A DNA stretch of 48,945 nt, from the NCBI GenBank assembly GCA_043789035.1, contig JAYWIG010000168.1, positions 1 to 48,945 of the forward strand. The letters run 5' to 3'. Within the stretch, counting starts at the first letter, position 1; the number at the start of each line of letters is the position of its first letter. The notes under the pieces were generated by a model. That model saw only the letters and a list, made by a program, of their open reading frames with translations, did not search any database and was not told the origin of the DNA. The stretch is from JAYWIG01 sp043789035. GTDB taxonomy: Bacteria > Pseudomonadota > Gammaproteobacteria > Burkholderiales > Burkholderiaceae_E. Below are positions 1-7,705 of this stretch, one piece after another. Made by a program: the position numbers and the translations under genes.

Positions 1-270
1 ATCGCTCATCGATTGGCCCTTTGTAGGTCGAGAAAGCTTAATGGCGCGGCCTAGCTTAAATGGCTTAGTTGGCGCTTGGACTTGTCCCGACGCGATTAGC
101 CTTCGAATAGCCTCAATATCCGCAAGTTCGGAATTAACAGGAGTCTTTCCGGGCTTCACAAGTTCCGCGACCACTTTGCGTCGAGAAGTAATCTCGACCA
201 ATTCGCCCTTTTGAACAAGTTCAATTGCGCGCGCAGGATTTGCCTTCAATTCGCGTATCGATAGTTGCAT
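1..270 (-). CDS. Type II toxin-antitoxin antitoxin, Phd/YefM family (3' end off the window)
   Basis: Reading leftward from the ATG at 270, 90 codons stay open to base 1, so the C-terminus is missing. The protein begins MQLSIRELKANPARAIELV and continues with a GELVEITSRRKVVAELV segment. That is the N-terminal fold of Phd/YefM antitoxins, which bind their own promoter and wrap the toxin with a C-terminal tail. The visible end (RAIKLSRPTKGQSMSD) resembles the linker just before that tail. Family members usually sit directly upstream of a PIN or RelE-type toxin. Any such partner would lie beyond the left edge and cannot be confirmed here. The family call is fairly safe; the toxin partner is inference. 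Confidence 0.75.
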   Translation of the reverse strand, partial: MQLSIRELKANPARAIELVQKGELVEITSRRKVVAELVKPGKTPVNSELADIEAIRRLIASGQVQAPTKPFKLGRAIKLSRPTKGQSMSD

Positions 271-306
271 TCGGCGTACTTTCACACAAAACCATTAGCA
301 GGTCAC

Positions 307-329
307 ATAATAGTATAAATTAGTATTAT
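307..329. promoter_or_regulatory. AT-rich imperfect palindrome upstream of the antitoxin gene
   Basis: ATAATA and TATTAT arms flank an AT-rich core that contains TAGTAT twice (311-316 and 321-326). It lies 37 bases upstream of the antitoxin ATG and holds -10-like hexamers. Phd/YefM proteins autoregulate through palindromes at their own promoter, so this is a reasonable operator/promoter candidate. No binding consensus was matched. Confidence 0.35.
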
Positions 330-394
330 GTAGTTACAAAGAATGAGGGTAAGTTATTGAAATACATTCCCAAAAGCAAGGGGAGAGACGAAAT

Positions 395-1477
395 TCAGAC
401 GTTGGGGAGCCTAAACACAATCCTAGCAATCTGCTCTTCTTCTTGCGACGGTAAAACCACTATTTCGAAGTGCGTGTTCGAATTGTTCACCCAATTCAAG
501 CCTTCGCAAACTGCCAATCTAACTTCCTCGTCATTCTCACCGATACCGCCAGTAAAAACGATCATGTCCACACCCTCAAGCACGCCTATCATAGCTGCAA
601 TCTGTTTGCGCAACGAATAACAAAACATTTGAATCGCTAAGCGCGCGTTGGCGTTCGATGGGTGTACAGTGAGGGCTGCAGCCTCATGCAACTTTCTCAT
701 ATCGTTACTAAGCCCGGAAATGCCCAGTAGCCCAGATTCATGATTAATGCTTTGCTCTAGCCCTGCTAAATCTAGTTTTTTCTCACGGATTAAATAAATC
801 AATAATCCCGGGTCTACATCACCGCTACGGGTACCCATAATCACGCCACCACTTGGCGTTAAGCCCATGCTCGTGTCAATTGATTCGCCGTCTTTAATCG
901 CGGTAACGCTGACACCGTTGCCTATATGCGCAACGATAAGGCGTTTCGGAAAATTGGCAACTTGGCGGTCGCGAATTTGTCTCAGCATAGATTCGCAAGA
1001 TAGACCATGAAAACCATAGCGATGAATATCCTCAGATTGCCAAGCATGGGCTATCGGCAATACTCGCGCGACATCCGGTAAGGCACTGTGAAAGCTAGTA
1101 TCGAAACATGCAACCTGAACTGCGAAGGGAAATTGCACTTGTGCTTCGCGTATCAGTGCTATCGACTCTGGTAAGTGCAAAGGTGCAAAGGGTATTGAGT
1201 TCTGGAGCTCACTGATGACTGATTCGTCGATGACGCAATGATGGCGCAGCTTAGGCCCGCCATGCACTAGCCGATGGCCGATGATGGTTGGTTCATCCAA
1301 ATTAGAGTCCGTTAAGTGTTTCTTTACTTTTGAGAATACTGCGCCGGGTGACGCATCACTAAGTGATTGAGAGAAGAGCTCATTAACGCTGGACTCTTCC
1401 GGCCTTGACTCTGTAAAAACTTCAAATATGCCGAACTTTATCGAGGAAGAACCACTATTGATCGCAAGAATATTCAT
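395..1477 (-). CDS. ackA: Acetate kinase
   Basis: Converts acetyl phosphate plus ADP to acetate plus ATP in the cytoplasm. The 360-residue product starts MNILAINSGSSSIKFGIFE, the N-terminal phosphate-binding motif of the acetokinase family. It keeps GHRLVHGG, CFDTSFH, HRYGFHG, VAHIGNGVSVTAIKDG, DTSMGLTPSGGVIMGTRSGD and FTGGIGEND, so the catalytic core is complete. It is somewhat shorter than the roughly 400 residues of enterobacterial AckA, with a reduced N-terminal segment before GHRLVHGG and a short C-terminus. It follows the phosphoketolase stop codon by five bases, so the two are almost certainly co-transcribed. No phosphotransacetylase gene is visible, which suits a kinase fed by phosphoketolase. 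Confidence 0.95.
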   Translation of the reverse strand: MNILAINSGSSSIKFGIFEVFTESRPEESSVNELFSQSLSDASPGAVFSKVKKHLTDSNLDEPTIIGHRLVHGGPKLRHHCVIDESVISELQNSIPFAPLHLPESIALIREAQVQFPFAVQVACFDTSFHSALPDVARVLPIAHAWQSEDIHRYGFHGLSCESMLRQIRDRQVANFPKRLIVAHIGNGVSVTAIKDGESIDTSMGLTPSGGVIMGTRSGDVDPGLLIYLIREKKLDLAGLEQSINHESGLLGISGLSNDMRKLHEAAALTVHPSNANARLAIQMFCYSLRKQIAAMIGVLEGVDMIVFTGGIGENDEEVRLAVCEGLNWVNNSNTHFEIVVLPSQEEEQIARIVFRLPNV

Positions 1478-1482
1478 GAGAA

Positions 1483-3894
1483 TTACTGCCCCACCGGGAA
1501 CTCAACAGGCCAACCCCAGCGCCAATCGCGAATCTCCGGTAAGTCATCACCATTCTCGGTAATGTAACTCTTATGGCGCTCTATGCTGGCCCAATATCGA
1601 GCAGTTGCCGTCGCCAATTTGGTGCTGAATCTAGGTACGTTCATGATGGCATCAAGTGCAAGCTGATATCGATCCAGATTATTTAAAACGAGCATATCGA
1701 ATGAAGTCGTCGTGGTGCCCTCTTCCTTGTAACCGCGCACATGAATGTTTGCGTGATTAGTTCGACGATAGAGCAGCTTATGAATAAGGGCTGGATAACC
1801 GTGAAACGCAAAGATCACAGGCTTATTGATGCTGAACAGCGCGTCGAACTCGTAATCTTCCAAGCCATGCGGGTGTTCAGTTTGGGGTTGTAGCACCATG
1901 AGGTCGACTACGTTCACCACGCGAATCCGAATGTCCGGCTCGTATTCCCGTAACAACATGACAGCAGCAAGCGTTTCGAGCGTCGGCACATCGCCCGCGC
2001 AGGCCATCACCACATCTATCTCATCGTCGGGTTTCATATCACTCGCCCATTCCCACACACTCGCACCGGCTGCACAGTGCTTTACCGCCGCATCCATATC
2101 GAGCCATTGCCATGCAGGTTGCTTGCCCGCAATAATCACATTGATGTAGTTTCGGCTGCGTAAGCAGTGATCAGCGACAGACAACAGGCAATTCGCATCG
2201 GGTGGTAGGTAGATACGCGCAATCGAAGATTTCTTATTGGCTACAAGGTCCATAAAGCCCGGATCTTGATGTGAAAAACCATTGTGATCTTGCTGCCATA
2301 CATGCGAGGTTAAAAGGTAGTTGACCGAGGCTATTGGCTTGCGCCACGCTATATCGTTGCAAACTTTTAACCACTTTGCATGCTGGTTGAGCATTGAATC
2401 GATGATATGAATAAAAGCTTCGTAGCAGGAGAAAAAACCGTGCCGCCCGGTGAGCAAATAGCCTTCCAGCCAACCTTGACATAAATGTTCGCTCAAGACC
2501 TCCATCACTCGGCCATCGACGCTGAGATTGGTGTCGCGGCTGACCATGTCGGCCATCCAGACTTTTTCTGTGACCTCGTACATCGCATCGAGTCGATTCG
2601 ATGCGGTTTCATCAGGCCCAAACAAACGAAAGTTTTGTTTTGCGAGATTCAACTTCATCACATCGCGCAAAAACTTTCCCAATTCACGAGTCGCTTCAGC
2701 TTTCACGCTGCCAGCTTTTGTCATGGTAATCGCATATTCGTAAAACTCAGGTAACGATAGCGACTGCATCAATTCGCCGCCGTTGGCATGCAAATTGGCG
2801 CCCATCCGGCTATGCCCACGAGGTGCAAGCGCTGCCAATTCTTCAAGAAACTTGCCTTGCTCATCGAATAATTCTTGCGGCCTATAGCTTTTCATCCAGC
2901 TCTCAAGCAATGCGATATGCTCAGGCGTCTTCATATCTGCGATGGGTACTTGATGGGCACGCCAGGTACTTTCTACCGGCTTACCGTCTACAAATCTTGG
3001 CCCTGTCCAGCCCTTGGGCGTATGCAGCACGATCATTGGCCAGCGCGGCCGCTCATTTCGAGCGGTGCTTTCCGCAGCATCTTTCATGCCAGTGCCACGG
3101 GCTGCGCGCTGGAACTTTCGAATCTTAGCAAGCGCCTCATCCAGTGCACTGGCCAGCGATTGATGAACGGTGACTGAACTTTGGCCATCGACATAAATCG
3201 GTTCATGCCCATAGCCTCGCATCAGGCTTGTCAACTCTTCTCTGCTAATGCGGGCTAACACTGTTGGATTGGCAATCTTGAAACCGTTCAAATGAAGAAT
3301 CGGTAACACCGCGCCATCACGTGCTGGGTTCAAGAACTTATTGGAATGCCAACTAGTTGCAAGCGCACCAGTTTCGGCCTCGCCATCGCCTACAACACAA
3401 GCCACAATCAGATCTGGATTGTCAAATGCAGCGCCATAAGCATGCGCCAGCGAGTAGCCCAATTCACCACCTTCATGGATAGAACCAGGAGTTTCGGGTG
3501 CGACATGACTTGGAATACCTCCCGGCCATGAGAACTGTCTAAACAAACGATCAAGCCCACTGCGACTACGCTCAATCGAAGGGTATCGCTCAGTGTAAGA
3601 ACCTTCGAGATAGGTATTCGCGACGATGCCTGGCCCGCCATGGCCAGGACCAACGACGAAAATCATGTTTAAGCTGTTTTGCTTAATCAATCGGTTCAAA
3701 TGCACATAAAGCAGGTTTAAGCCTGGTGTAGTTCCCCAATGCCCTAGCAGCCGTGGCTTGATGTGTTCGCGGGTCAGTGGCTCCTCCAATAACGGGTTTG
3801 CGCGAAGGTAAATTTGACCTACTGAGAGGTAGTTCGCTGCACGCCAATAGGCGTCCATTTTTTCGAGTAAATCAGCAGGTAGAGGAGTAGACAT
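1483..3894 (-). CDS. xfp: Xylulose-5-phosphate/fructose-6-phosphate phosphoketolase
   Basis: Thiamine-diphosphate enzyme that splits xylulose-5-phosphate (often also fructose-6-phosphate) with phosphate to acetyl phosphate and an aldose phosphate. The 803 residues match the usual family length. Visible family motifs are YLRANPLL near the N-terminus, GHWGTTPGLN, VGPGHGGPG around residues 81-89, the TPP/metal motif GDGEAETG at 169-176, and HLNGFKIANPTVLARIS. The C-terminal part contains NYLLTSHVWQQDHNGFSHQDPG. It lies between a HAD phosphatase (19-base gap) and acetate kinase (5-base gap) in one leftward operon. Together the genes form a short ATP-yielding shunt from sugar phosphates to acetate. 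Substrate preference cannot be read from the sequence. Confidence 0.96.
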   Translation of the reverse strand: MSTPLPADLLEKMDAYWRAANYLSVGQIYLRANPLLEEPLTREHIKPRLLGHWGTTPGLNLLYVHLNRLIKQNSLNMIFVVGPGHGGPGIVANTYLEGSYTERYPSIERSRSGLDRLFRQFSWPGGIPSHVAPETPGSIHEGGELGYSLAHAYGAAFDNPDLIVACVVGDGEAETGALATSWHSNKFLNPARDGAVLPILHLNGFKIANPTVLARISREELTSLMRGYGHEPIYVDGQSSVTVHQSLASALDEALAKIRKFQRAARGTGMKDAAESTARNERPRWPMIVLHTPKGWTGPRFVDGKPVESTWRAHQVPIADMKTPEHIALLESWMKSYRPQELFDEQGKFLEELAALAPRGHSRMGANLHANGGELMQSLSLPEFYEYAITMTKAGSVKAEATRELGKFLRDVMKLNLAKQNFRLFGPDETASNRLDAMYEVTEKVWMADMVSRDTNLSVDGRVMEVLSEHLCQGWLEGYLLTGRHGFFSCYEAFIHIIDSMLNQHAKWLKVCNDIAWRKPIASVNYLLTSHVWQQDHNGFSHQDPGFMDLVANKKSSIARIYLPPDANCLLSVADHCLRSRNYINVIIAGKQPAWQWLDMDAAVKHCAAGASVWEWASDMKPDDEIDVVMACAGDVPTLETLAAVMLLREYEPDIRIRVVNVVDLMVLQPQTEHPHGLEDYEFDALFSINKPVIFAFHGYPALIHKLLYRRTNHANIHVRGYKEEGTTTTSFDMLVLNNLDRYQLALDAIMNVPRFSTKLATATARYWASIERHKSYITENGDDLPEIRDWRWGWPVEFPVGQ

Positions 3895-3913
3895 TGGTAT
3901 TTCGATTCGTTTG

Positions 3914-4591
3914 TTAATAATTCAATAGCGCCTGAATATCAAGCCTGGCGAGTTCGCCAATTCGTTCAATTACTAAATCAGCTGGCGGATAAGAGGCAAC
4001 ACTCGCAGCATCTAACGCGTAATGCCCCTGGCGCGGCATAACCGTAGTAAGTTTGCCTGCCCAAACATTTTTCATCGCATGCAGTAACCGAGGTTTGTCG
4101 TCAATCAATACGTAATGGGAAGCAGGGTAATGACGCTCGATCACATCAGTCATCAGCTCTTTATGAACGTAAATTGCAACTCTTCCATTAACCGCCTCCC
4201 AAAGGCCCGAGCGTTGAATCTTTCTAGGCTGCAACACAACATCGCCGTCCGACAAAATGATGGTTTGACCGAACTTGTTTAAATGTGCAATGACTTCAAA
4301 TGCATCCGGGTAAACCAGATTCGCAAATGGGTAGTCAAGTAGAAACGCAGCTATTTGCAGAATATTCGGATTATCCAACTTGCGTCGGCCATCTTCTATG
4401 CTGAAGCGCTGTAACGCACCTAAATAATTAACGTAGCCTAATTCGCTAAGTAACTCAGCAAAGATTTTCCAGTATCGTTCCGAGCCAGGTTTTCCCAGCT
4501 CGCGCTCAAGATGATCGCGAAAATCTGAAACGAATTTATCGCTATCCAGCAAGGTGTTGTCTACGTCGATGAAGAATACGATTTCAGTGAT
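3914..4591 (-). CDS. HAD-superfamily phosphatase, apparently starting at an ATC codon
   Basis: The first usual start codon in frame is TTG at 4552, but it would cut off the catalytic motif. The in-frame codons just upstream read ITEIVFFIDVDNTLLDSDKF, which is HAD motif I (hhhDxDxTLxDSD) with both catalytic aspartates. A TAA at 4606-4604 closes the frame, and no ATG, GTG or TTG lies between it and 4552. The ATC at 4591-4589 sits seven bases after a clean AGGAG (4603-4599); a single base change would make it ATG and give MTEIVFFIDVDNTLLDSD. Later motifs include TIILSDGD (motif II) and YVLIDDKPRLLHAMK (motif IV). The gene lies upstream of xfp and ackA in the same operon, so it may act on a sugar phosphate, but the substrate is unknown. 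Length is 225 aa with the ATC start. Confidence 0.75.
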   Translation of the reverse strand: MTEIVFFIDVDNTLLDSDKFVSDFRDHLERELGKPGSERYWKIFAELLSELGYVNYLGALQRFSIEDGRRKLDNPNILQIAAFLLDYPFANLVYPDAFEVIAHLNKFGQTIILSDGDVVLQPRKIQRSGLWEAVNGRVAIYVHKELMTDVIERHYPASHYVLIDDKPRLLHAMKNVWAGKLTTVMPRQGHYALDAASVASYPPADLVIERIGELARLDIQALLNY

Positions 4592-4642
4592 TTTGATTCT
4601 CCTTTAAGCCCTCTATTAGAGCGAAGCGACTGATTACCGGTC

Positions 4643-4658
4643 TGTACGCGACCGTACA
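4643..4658 (-). promoter_or_regulatory. Crp/Fnr-type operator candidate, site A (HAD-xfp-ackA promoter)
   Basis: TGTAC-GCGACC-GTACA on the plus strand, inside a perfect 8-bp inverted repeat with a four-base spacer (4641-4660). It lies between the divergent HAD and BON genes, 51 bases from the leftward ATC start. On the minus strand a TCTAAT hexamer (4620-4615) is centred 33 bases from the site centre, the spacing of a class II Crp-type activator. It is the most symmetric of six related sites in the window. Confidence 0.6.
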
Positions 4659-4719
4659 GATTGGTTTTCATGAATGCCGCAAGCTCCAGTTCCCTATTGG
4701 GCTAAAGTGAAAGACAAAT

Positions 4720-5370
4720 ATGAAAACTGATTTAGAACTCAAAAAAGACGTGATTGCAGAACTAACTTGGGAACCGTCAGTCAATGCCGCTACCATCGGA
4801 GTCGAAGTGAAAGATGGCATAGTTACCTTGGCAGGCCACGTGGAAAGCTTGAGTGAAAAGTGGGATGCCGAGCGCGCTACGCAAAGAGTCAAAGGCGTCA
4901 AAGCGCTTGCAATTGAAATTGATGTCAAGCTGCCCGGTTCTTATGAACGCAATGACGCTGATATCGCCAGAGCCGCAACGAATGCATTAGAGTGGACAAC
5001 CTATTGGAAGACCGACGGCATTAAGGTGATGGTCGAAAAGGCGTGGATAACCCTGACTGGCGAGGTGGAATGGGATTATCAGCGACGCTCCGCCGTTTGG
5101 ACAGTAAAAAACATTATTGGTGTCAAAGGCGTCAGTGATCAGATCAAAATTAAACCTGCCCTGACATCGACCGAGATCAAAGCGGATATCGAAGAAGCAT
5201 TGAAGCGCAGAGCCAATGGCGATGCCAAAGGAATAACCGTCGGCGTAAATGGCGACAAGGTAACCTTAAGCGGGACAGTTCACAGTTGGTCCGAAAGGGA
5301 ATTAATCGTACACTCAGCTTGGGGCGCAGCCGGTGTGCGCGATGTGATTAACAATATTTCAATTCTCTAG
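4720..5370 (+). CDS. BON-domain protein (OsmY-like, three BON repeats)
   Basis: A 216-residue protein made of three consecutive BON domains, roughly residues 5-72, 78-145 and 148-216. Each shows the pattern of a variable helix, V.V.DG.VTL.G.V, then a helix and VKGV..I...I: GIVTLAGHV, AWITLTGEV and DKVTLSGTV. BON proteins such as OsmY bind membranes or periplasmic partners and are commonly induced by osmotic or stationary-phase stress. No signal peptide is visible (MKTDLELKKDVIAEL), so this version is probably cytoplasmic, unlike OsmY. It is followed two bases later by the VIT1-like gene, so the pair is likely one operon, with the site A region upstream. A specific ligand cannot be named. Confidence 0.85.
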   Translation: MKTDLELKKDVIAELTWEPSVNAATIGVEVKDGIVTLAGHVESLSEKWDAERATQRVKGVKALAIEIDVKLPGSYERNDADIARAATNALEWTTYWKTDGIKVMVEKAWITLTGEVEWDYQRRSAVWTVKNIIGVKGVSDQIKIKPALTSTEIKADIEEALKRRANGDAKGITVGVNGDKVTLSGTVHSWSERELIVHSAWGAAGVRDVINNISIL

Positions 5371-5372
5371 CC

Positions 5373-6080
5373 ATGCATCCACAGCGAACTTCGAGCACGT
5401 CCGAAAAACACTACACCAGCAGTATTGGTTGGTTGCGTGCGGCGGTGCTAGGTGCCAATGACGGAATCGTCTCTACGGCGAGCCTGCTCATCGGAGTCGC
5501 TGCGGCCAATGCCAGCCATCATAATTTACTTGTCACAGGCATTGCTGGCCTAGTTGCTGGAGCAATGTCGATGGCGGCAGGTGAATATGTGTCGGTGCAT
5601 TCACAAGCAGATACCGAAAGTGCCGATTTGGCGCGCGAACGAGCCGAACTCGCCGCTAACCCTGAAGCGGAAAAGAGCGAACTGACCGCCATTTATACAG
5701 CCCGTGGCCTTGATCCTAAATTGGCAGAAAAAGTCGCTGAACAGCTCATGAAACATGACGATATTGGCACACATGCACGTGAGGAGCTTGGCATCTCGGA
5801 GGCTTTCAGCGCAAAACCTTTACAAGCTGCATTGGCGTCGGCTGCTTCTTTCTCGGCGGGCGCAGCTCTGCCACTAGCCGTCGCAGCTCTGGCACCAACC
5901 ACAAGTTTCATAATCTGGGCGTCAGCGACAACCATCGTTTTTCTAGCGGCGTTAGGTGCTATATCAGCCAAGGTAGGCGGAGCACCAATCCTAACTGCAA
6001 CTAGGCGCGTGGTATTTTGGGGCGCACTCGCCATGGCAATTACAGCAGGCGTTGGAAAGCTATTTGGCGCTGTAGTTTAG
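5373..6080 (+). CDS. VIT1/CCC1-family Fe2+/Mn2+ transporter
   Basis: The 235-residue membrane protein has the family signature GWLRAAVLGANDGIVSTASLLIGVAAA in its first transmembrane helix and GLVAGAMSMAAGEYVSVHSQADTE in the second. A charged cytoplasmic metal-binding domain follows (about residues 85-145, rich in E, D and K). Three C-terminal hydrophobic segments complete the five-helix VIT topology. The family moves ferrous iron or manganese out of the cytosol, into vacuoles in eukaryotes and out of the cell or into the periplasm in bacteria. The start two bases after the BON stop has no strong ribosome-binding site, suggesting translational coupling. Metal specificity is not visible. Confidence 0.88.
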   Translation: MHPQRTSSTSEKHYTSSIGWLRAAVLGANDGIVSTASLLIGVAAANASHHNLLVTGIAGLVAGAMSMAAGEYVSVHSQADTESADLARERAELAANPEAEKSELTAIYTARGLDPKLAEKVAEQLMKHDDIGTHAREELGISEAFSAKPLQAALASAASFSAGAALPLAVAALAPTTSFIIWASATTIVFLAALGAISAKVGGAPILTATRRVVFWGALAMAITAGVGKLFGAVV

Positions 6081-6085
6081 CCTGT

Positions 6086-6280
6086 TCAAGTTGGGCTGGC
6101 TCCAAGCTCGTCTGCATCGCTATACCCTAAATAGATAACAGGTTCTGGTTTCTCCGACGCCTCATTAGTCACTTTTGCTGAAACTTGATCGACGTTTTCA
6201 GTCGATGAATCAAGCTGCTTTGTCTTCAACAGGTCGCCTAATTGCGAAAGCTGGGAAATTCGCTGTTTTTCAATCTTCAT
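6086..6280 (-). CDS. Small protein of unknown function (64 aa)
   Basis: I do not recognise this protein. It begins MKIEKQRISQLSQLGDLLKTK, is polar and acidic (several E, D and K runs), and has no signal peptide, membrane segment or cysteine. An AGGAG five bases before the ATG supports real translation. It ends five bases from the stop of the convergent VIT1 gene and lies 22 bases downstream of the fatty acid hydroxylase-like gene, so it is probably the second gene of that leftward transcript. Function cannot be inferred. Confidence 0.6.
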   Translation of the reverse strand: MKIEKQRISQLSQLGDLLKTKQLDSSTENVDQVSAKVTNEASEKPEPVIYLGYSDADELGASPT

Positions 6281-6302
6281 ATGATCTCCTGATTTTCAAT
6301 AG

Positions 6303-6875
6303 TTAAAGTTTTCGGAAAGTACCAAATGCTCTATCCCAAAGGGCACTAGTCACACCGAAATTTGTAGGAATACTTTGCATATGGTGAAGTGCATGCAACC
6401 GCTTTCGCTTTCGCATGAAGTCCAACTGCCCGAGGGAAGGGGTAGGCCAATGATGGATGAAGTGATGCACCAAGGCGTAACCAAAGTAGCCAATGAGCAA
6501 TCCAACAGTAATGGCAGCAGCAGGCAGTGCACCGCTTATGAAAAACGCAGGTGTGAAGATTAATAGCCCAATCAGGGATGCCGTCAAAACCGTCGGCGCA
6601 AGAATGAGTGCTCTTGGTCGTAAATGATGATGAGCATGCAAAGTTTTAAATGGTTGTAGGCCGTGGAGGATAAAGCGATGAATCGCATATTCCAAGAACG
6701 TCCAAGCTGCAAAACCGGCGATAACATATCCGCCCATATGAAAGAACCCGATTCTCTCCGCCGACATGATTAAAAAAAGAATGATGGCGACGATGGCAAT
6801 TGCGTAAAGGCCAAAATCTGCCCAATACGCCGCTTTGCTGTGTTCGATATCTAATATTTTTTTAGGGCTAAGCAT
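6303..6875 (-). CDS. Sterol desaturase/fatty acid hydroxylase-superfamily membrane protein
   Basis: The 190-residue protein has four hydrophobic stretches and the histidine boxes of the di-iron membrane hydroxylase superfamily: HRFILH (66-71), HAHHH (80-84), HHFIHH (137-142) and HALHH (161-165). Members insert oxygen or double bonds into fatty acids, sterols, carotenoids or sphingoid bases at the membrane, using di-iron held by these histidines. It matches the short bacterial fatty acid hydroxylase class in size. The neighbouring 64-aa gene gives no clue to substrate. It is divergent from the DUF2721 gene across a 141-base region carrying site B. The superfamily call is strong, the substrate unknown. 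Confidence 0.85.
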   Translation of the reverse strand: MLSPKKILDIEHSKAAYWADFGLYAIAIVAIILFLIMSAERIGFFHMGGYVIAGFAAWTFLEYAIHRFILHGLQPFKTLHAHHHLRPRALILAPTVLTASLIGLLIFTPAFFISGALPAAAITVGLLIGYFGYALVHHFIHHWPTPSLGQLDFMRKRKRLHALHHMQSIPTNFGVTSALWDRAFGTFRKL

Positions 6876-6935
6876 GTGAATCTTTTCGTAGACAATTTTG
6901 TAAACTAGAAGTTACAGCGCTCTGCAGTCAAAGTC

Positions 6936-6951
6936 GGTTCGTTAGCGAACG
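6936..6951 (-). promoter_or_regulatory. Crp/Fnr-type operator candidate, site B
   Basis: GGTTC-GTTAGC-GAACG on the plus strand, within a 24-base inverted repeat at 6932-6955 that has one mismatched position per arm. It lies in the divergent region between the fatty acid hydroxylase-like gene (60 bases away) and the DUF2721 gene (65 bases away). TGTAAC at 6916-6911 on the minus strand is a weak -10 candidate 30 bases from the site centre. Confidence 0.5.
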
Positions 6952-7016
6952 GACTTAGCACTTTCGAAAAATTAAACTTAGGGATGCAGATTCAACGAAA
7001 ACTATGAGGCTAATAA

Positions 7017-7460
7017 ATGCAGGCTGAACCAGATATTGCCGGGCTTGCACATGTTATTCAGCTGGCGATTGCACCTGTGTTTTTAATAACCGGTATTGGA
7101 TCGCTATTGGGAGTCATGGCCCACCGCCTTGGCAGAATTATTGACAGAGCACGTTTCGTTGAAAACAACTGGGAGGTTCTCAACGACAAGCAGCGCAATG
7201 ATGCTCGACTTGAGTTTTCCGGACTATCGCGGCGCGCTCATTTAACCAGCACGGCGATCAACTTTTGCGCTTTGGCCGCGCTCCTAGTTTGCATGCTGAT
7301 CGCTGCACTATTTATCGACGCATTTATAGGCGTTAGCCTAAAGTGGCTAGTGGGCTCACTTTTCGTCATCGCTATGTGCTCTCTCTCGGGCGGCATCATA
7401 TGTTTCTTGCGAGAGGTTCGCGTCGCAATGAGAACCCTAAATATAGGGCCTCCGATGTAA
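7017..7460 (+). CDS. DUF2721 family membrane protein
   Basis: The 147-residue protein matches the DUF2721 pattern. An N-terminal hydrophobic helix (residues about 9-33, VIQLAIAPVFLITGIGSLLGVM) is followed by the conserved HRLGRIIDRAR segment, a short soluble stretch with a second RRAH motif, and two further helices (about 82-100 and 108-130). The family is widespread in proteobacteria and cyanobacteria and has no established function. GAGG seven bases before the ATG supports the start. It ends two bases from the stop of the convergent 49-aa membrane gene. Confidence 0.82.
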   Translation: MQAEPDIAGLAHVIQLAIAPVFLITGIGSLLGVMAHRLGRIIDRARFVENNWEVLNDKQRNDARLEFSGLSRRAHLTSTAINFCALAALLVCMLIAALFIDAFIGVSLKWLVGSLFVIAMCSLSGGIICFLREVRVAMRTLNIGPPM

Positions 7461-7462
7461 CT

Positions 7463-7612
7463 TCAAACCACTTTTCGGCCGCTGATAACTCGAAGCAAAA
7501 CAATAACTATGGCGACGACGAGAAGAATATGGATAAACCCGCCTAGCGTGTAGGAGGTCACAAGACCCAACAGCCAAAGAACAACTAGGACGAGTGCGAC
7601 GGTATAAAGCAT
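7463..7612 (-). CDS. Lmo0937-type small membrane protein (49 aa)
   Basis: A short gene on the minus strand starting at the ATG at 7612 (AAGG eight bases upstream) and ending in TGA at 7465-7463. The product begins MLYTVALVLVVLWLLGLV, continues TSYTLGGFIHILLVVAIV and ends LLRVISGRKVV. That is two hydrophobic helices around a TLGGFIHILLV core, the recognisable pattern of the lmo0937/DUF5670 family found near stress genes in many bacteria. Function is unknown. It lies between two convergent or tandem membrane genes and would be missed by length-filtered gene callers. Confidence 0.82.
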   Translation of the reverse strand: MLYTVALVLVVLWLLGLVTSYTLGGFIHILLVVAIVIVLLRVISGRKVV

Positions 7613-7705
7613 GATTTAGCCTTTAATGATTGTTGACATCATCATTTAAGCTTGGTTGAAACATGGGGTCTGTGTGTTGCCCCACATAATCGAAGTTGCA
7701 ACCTG

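Noticed and set aside
4552..4554. TTG at 4552 as the start of the HAD phosphatase
   Set aside because: It would remove the catalytic DxD motif, which is encoded in frame just upstream behind a clean AGGAG.
7664..7684. TGGGG...CCCCA hairpin downstream of the antiporter as a terminator
   Set aside because: The stem is only five base pairs with an 11-base loop and no T-tract follows in either direction.
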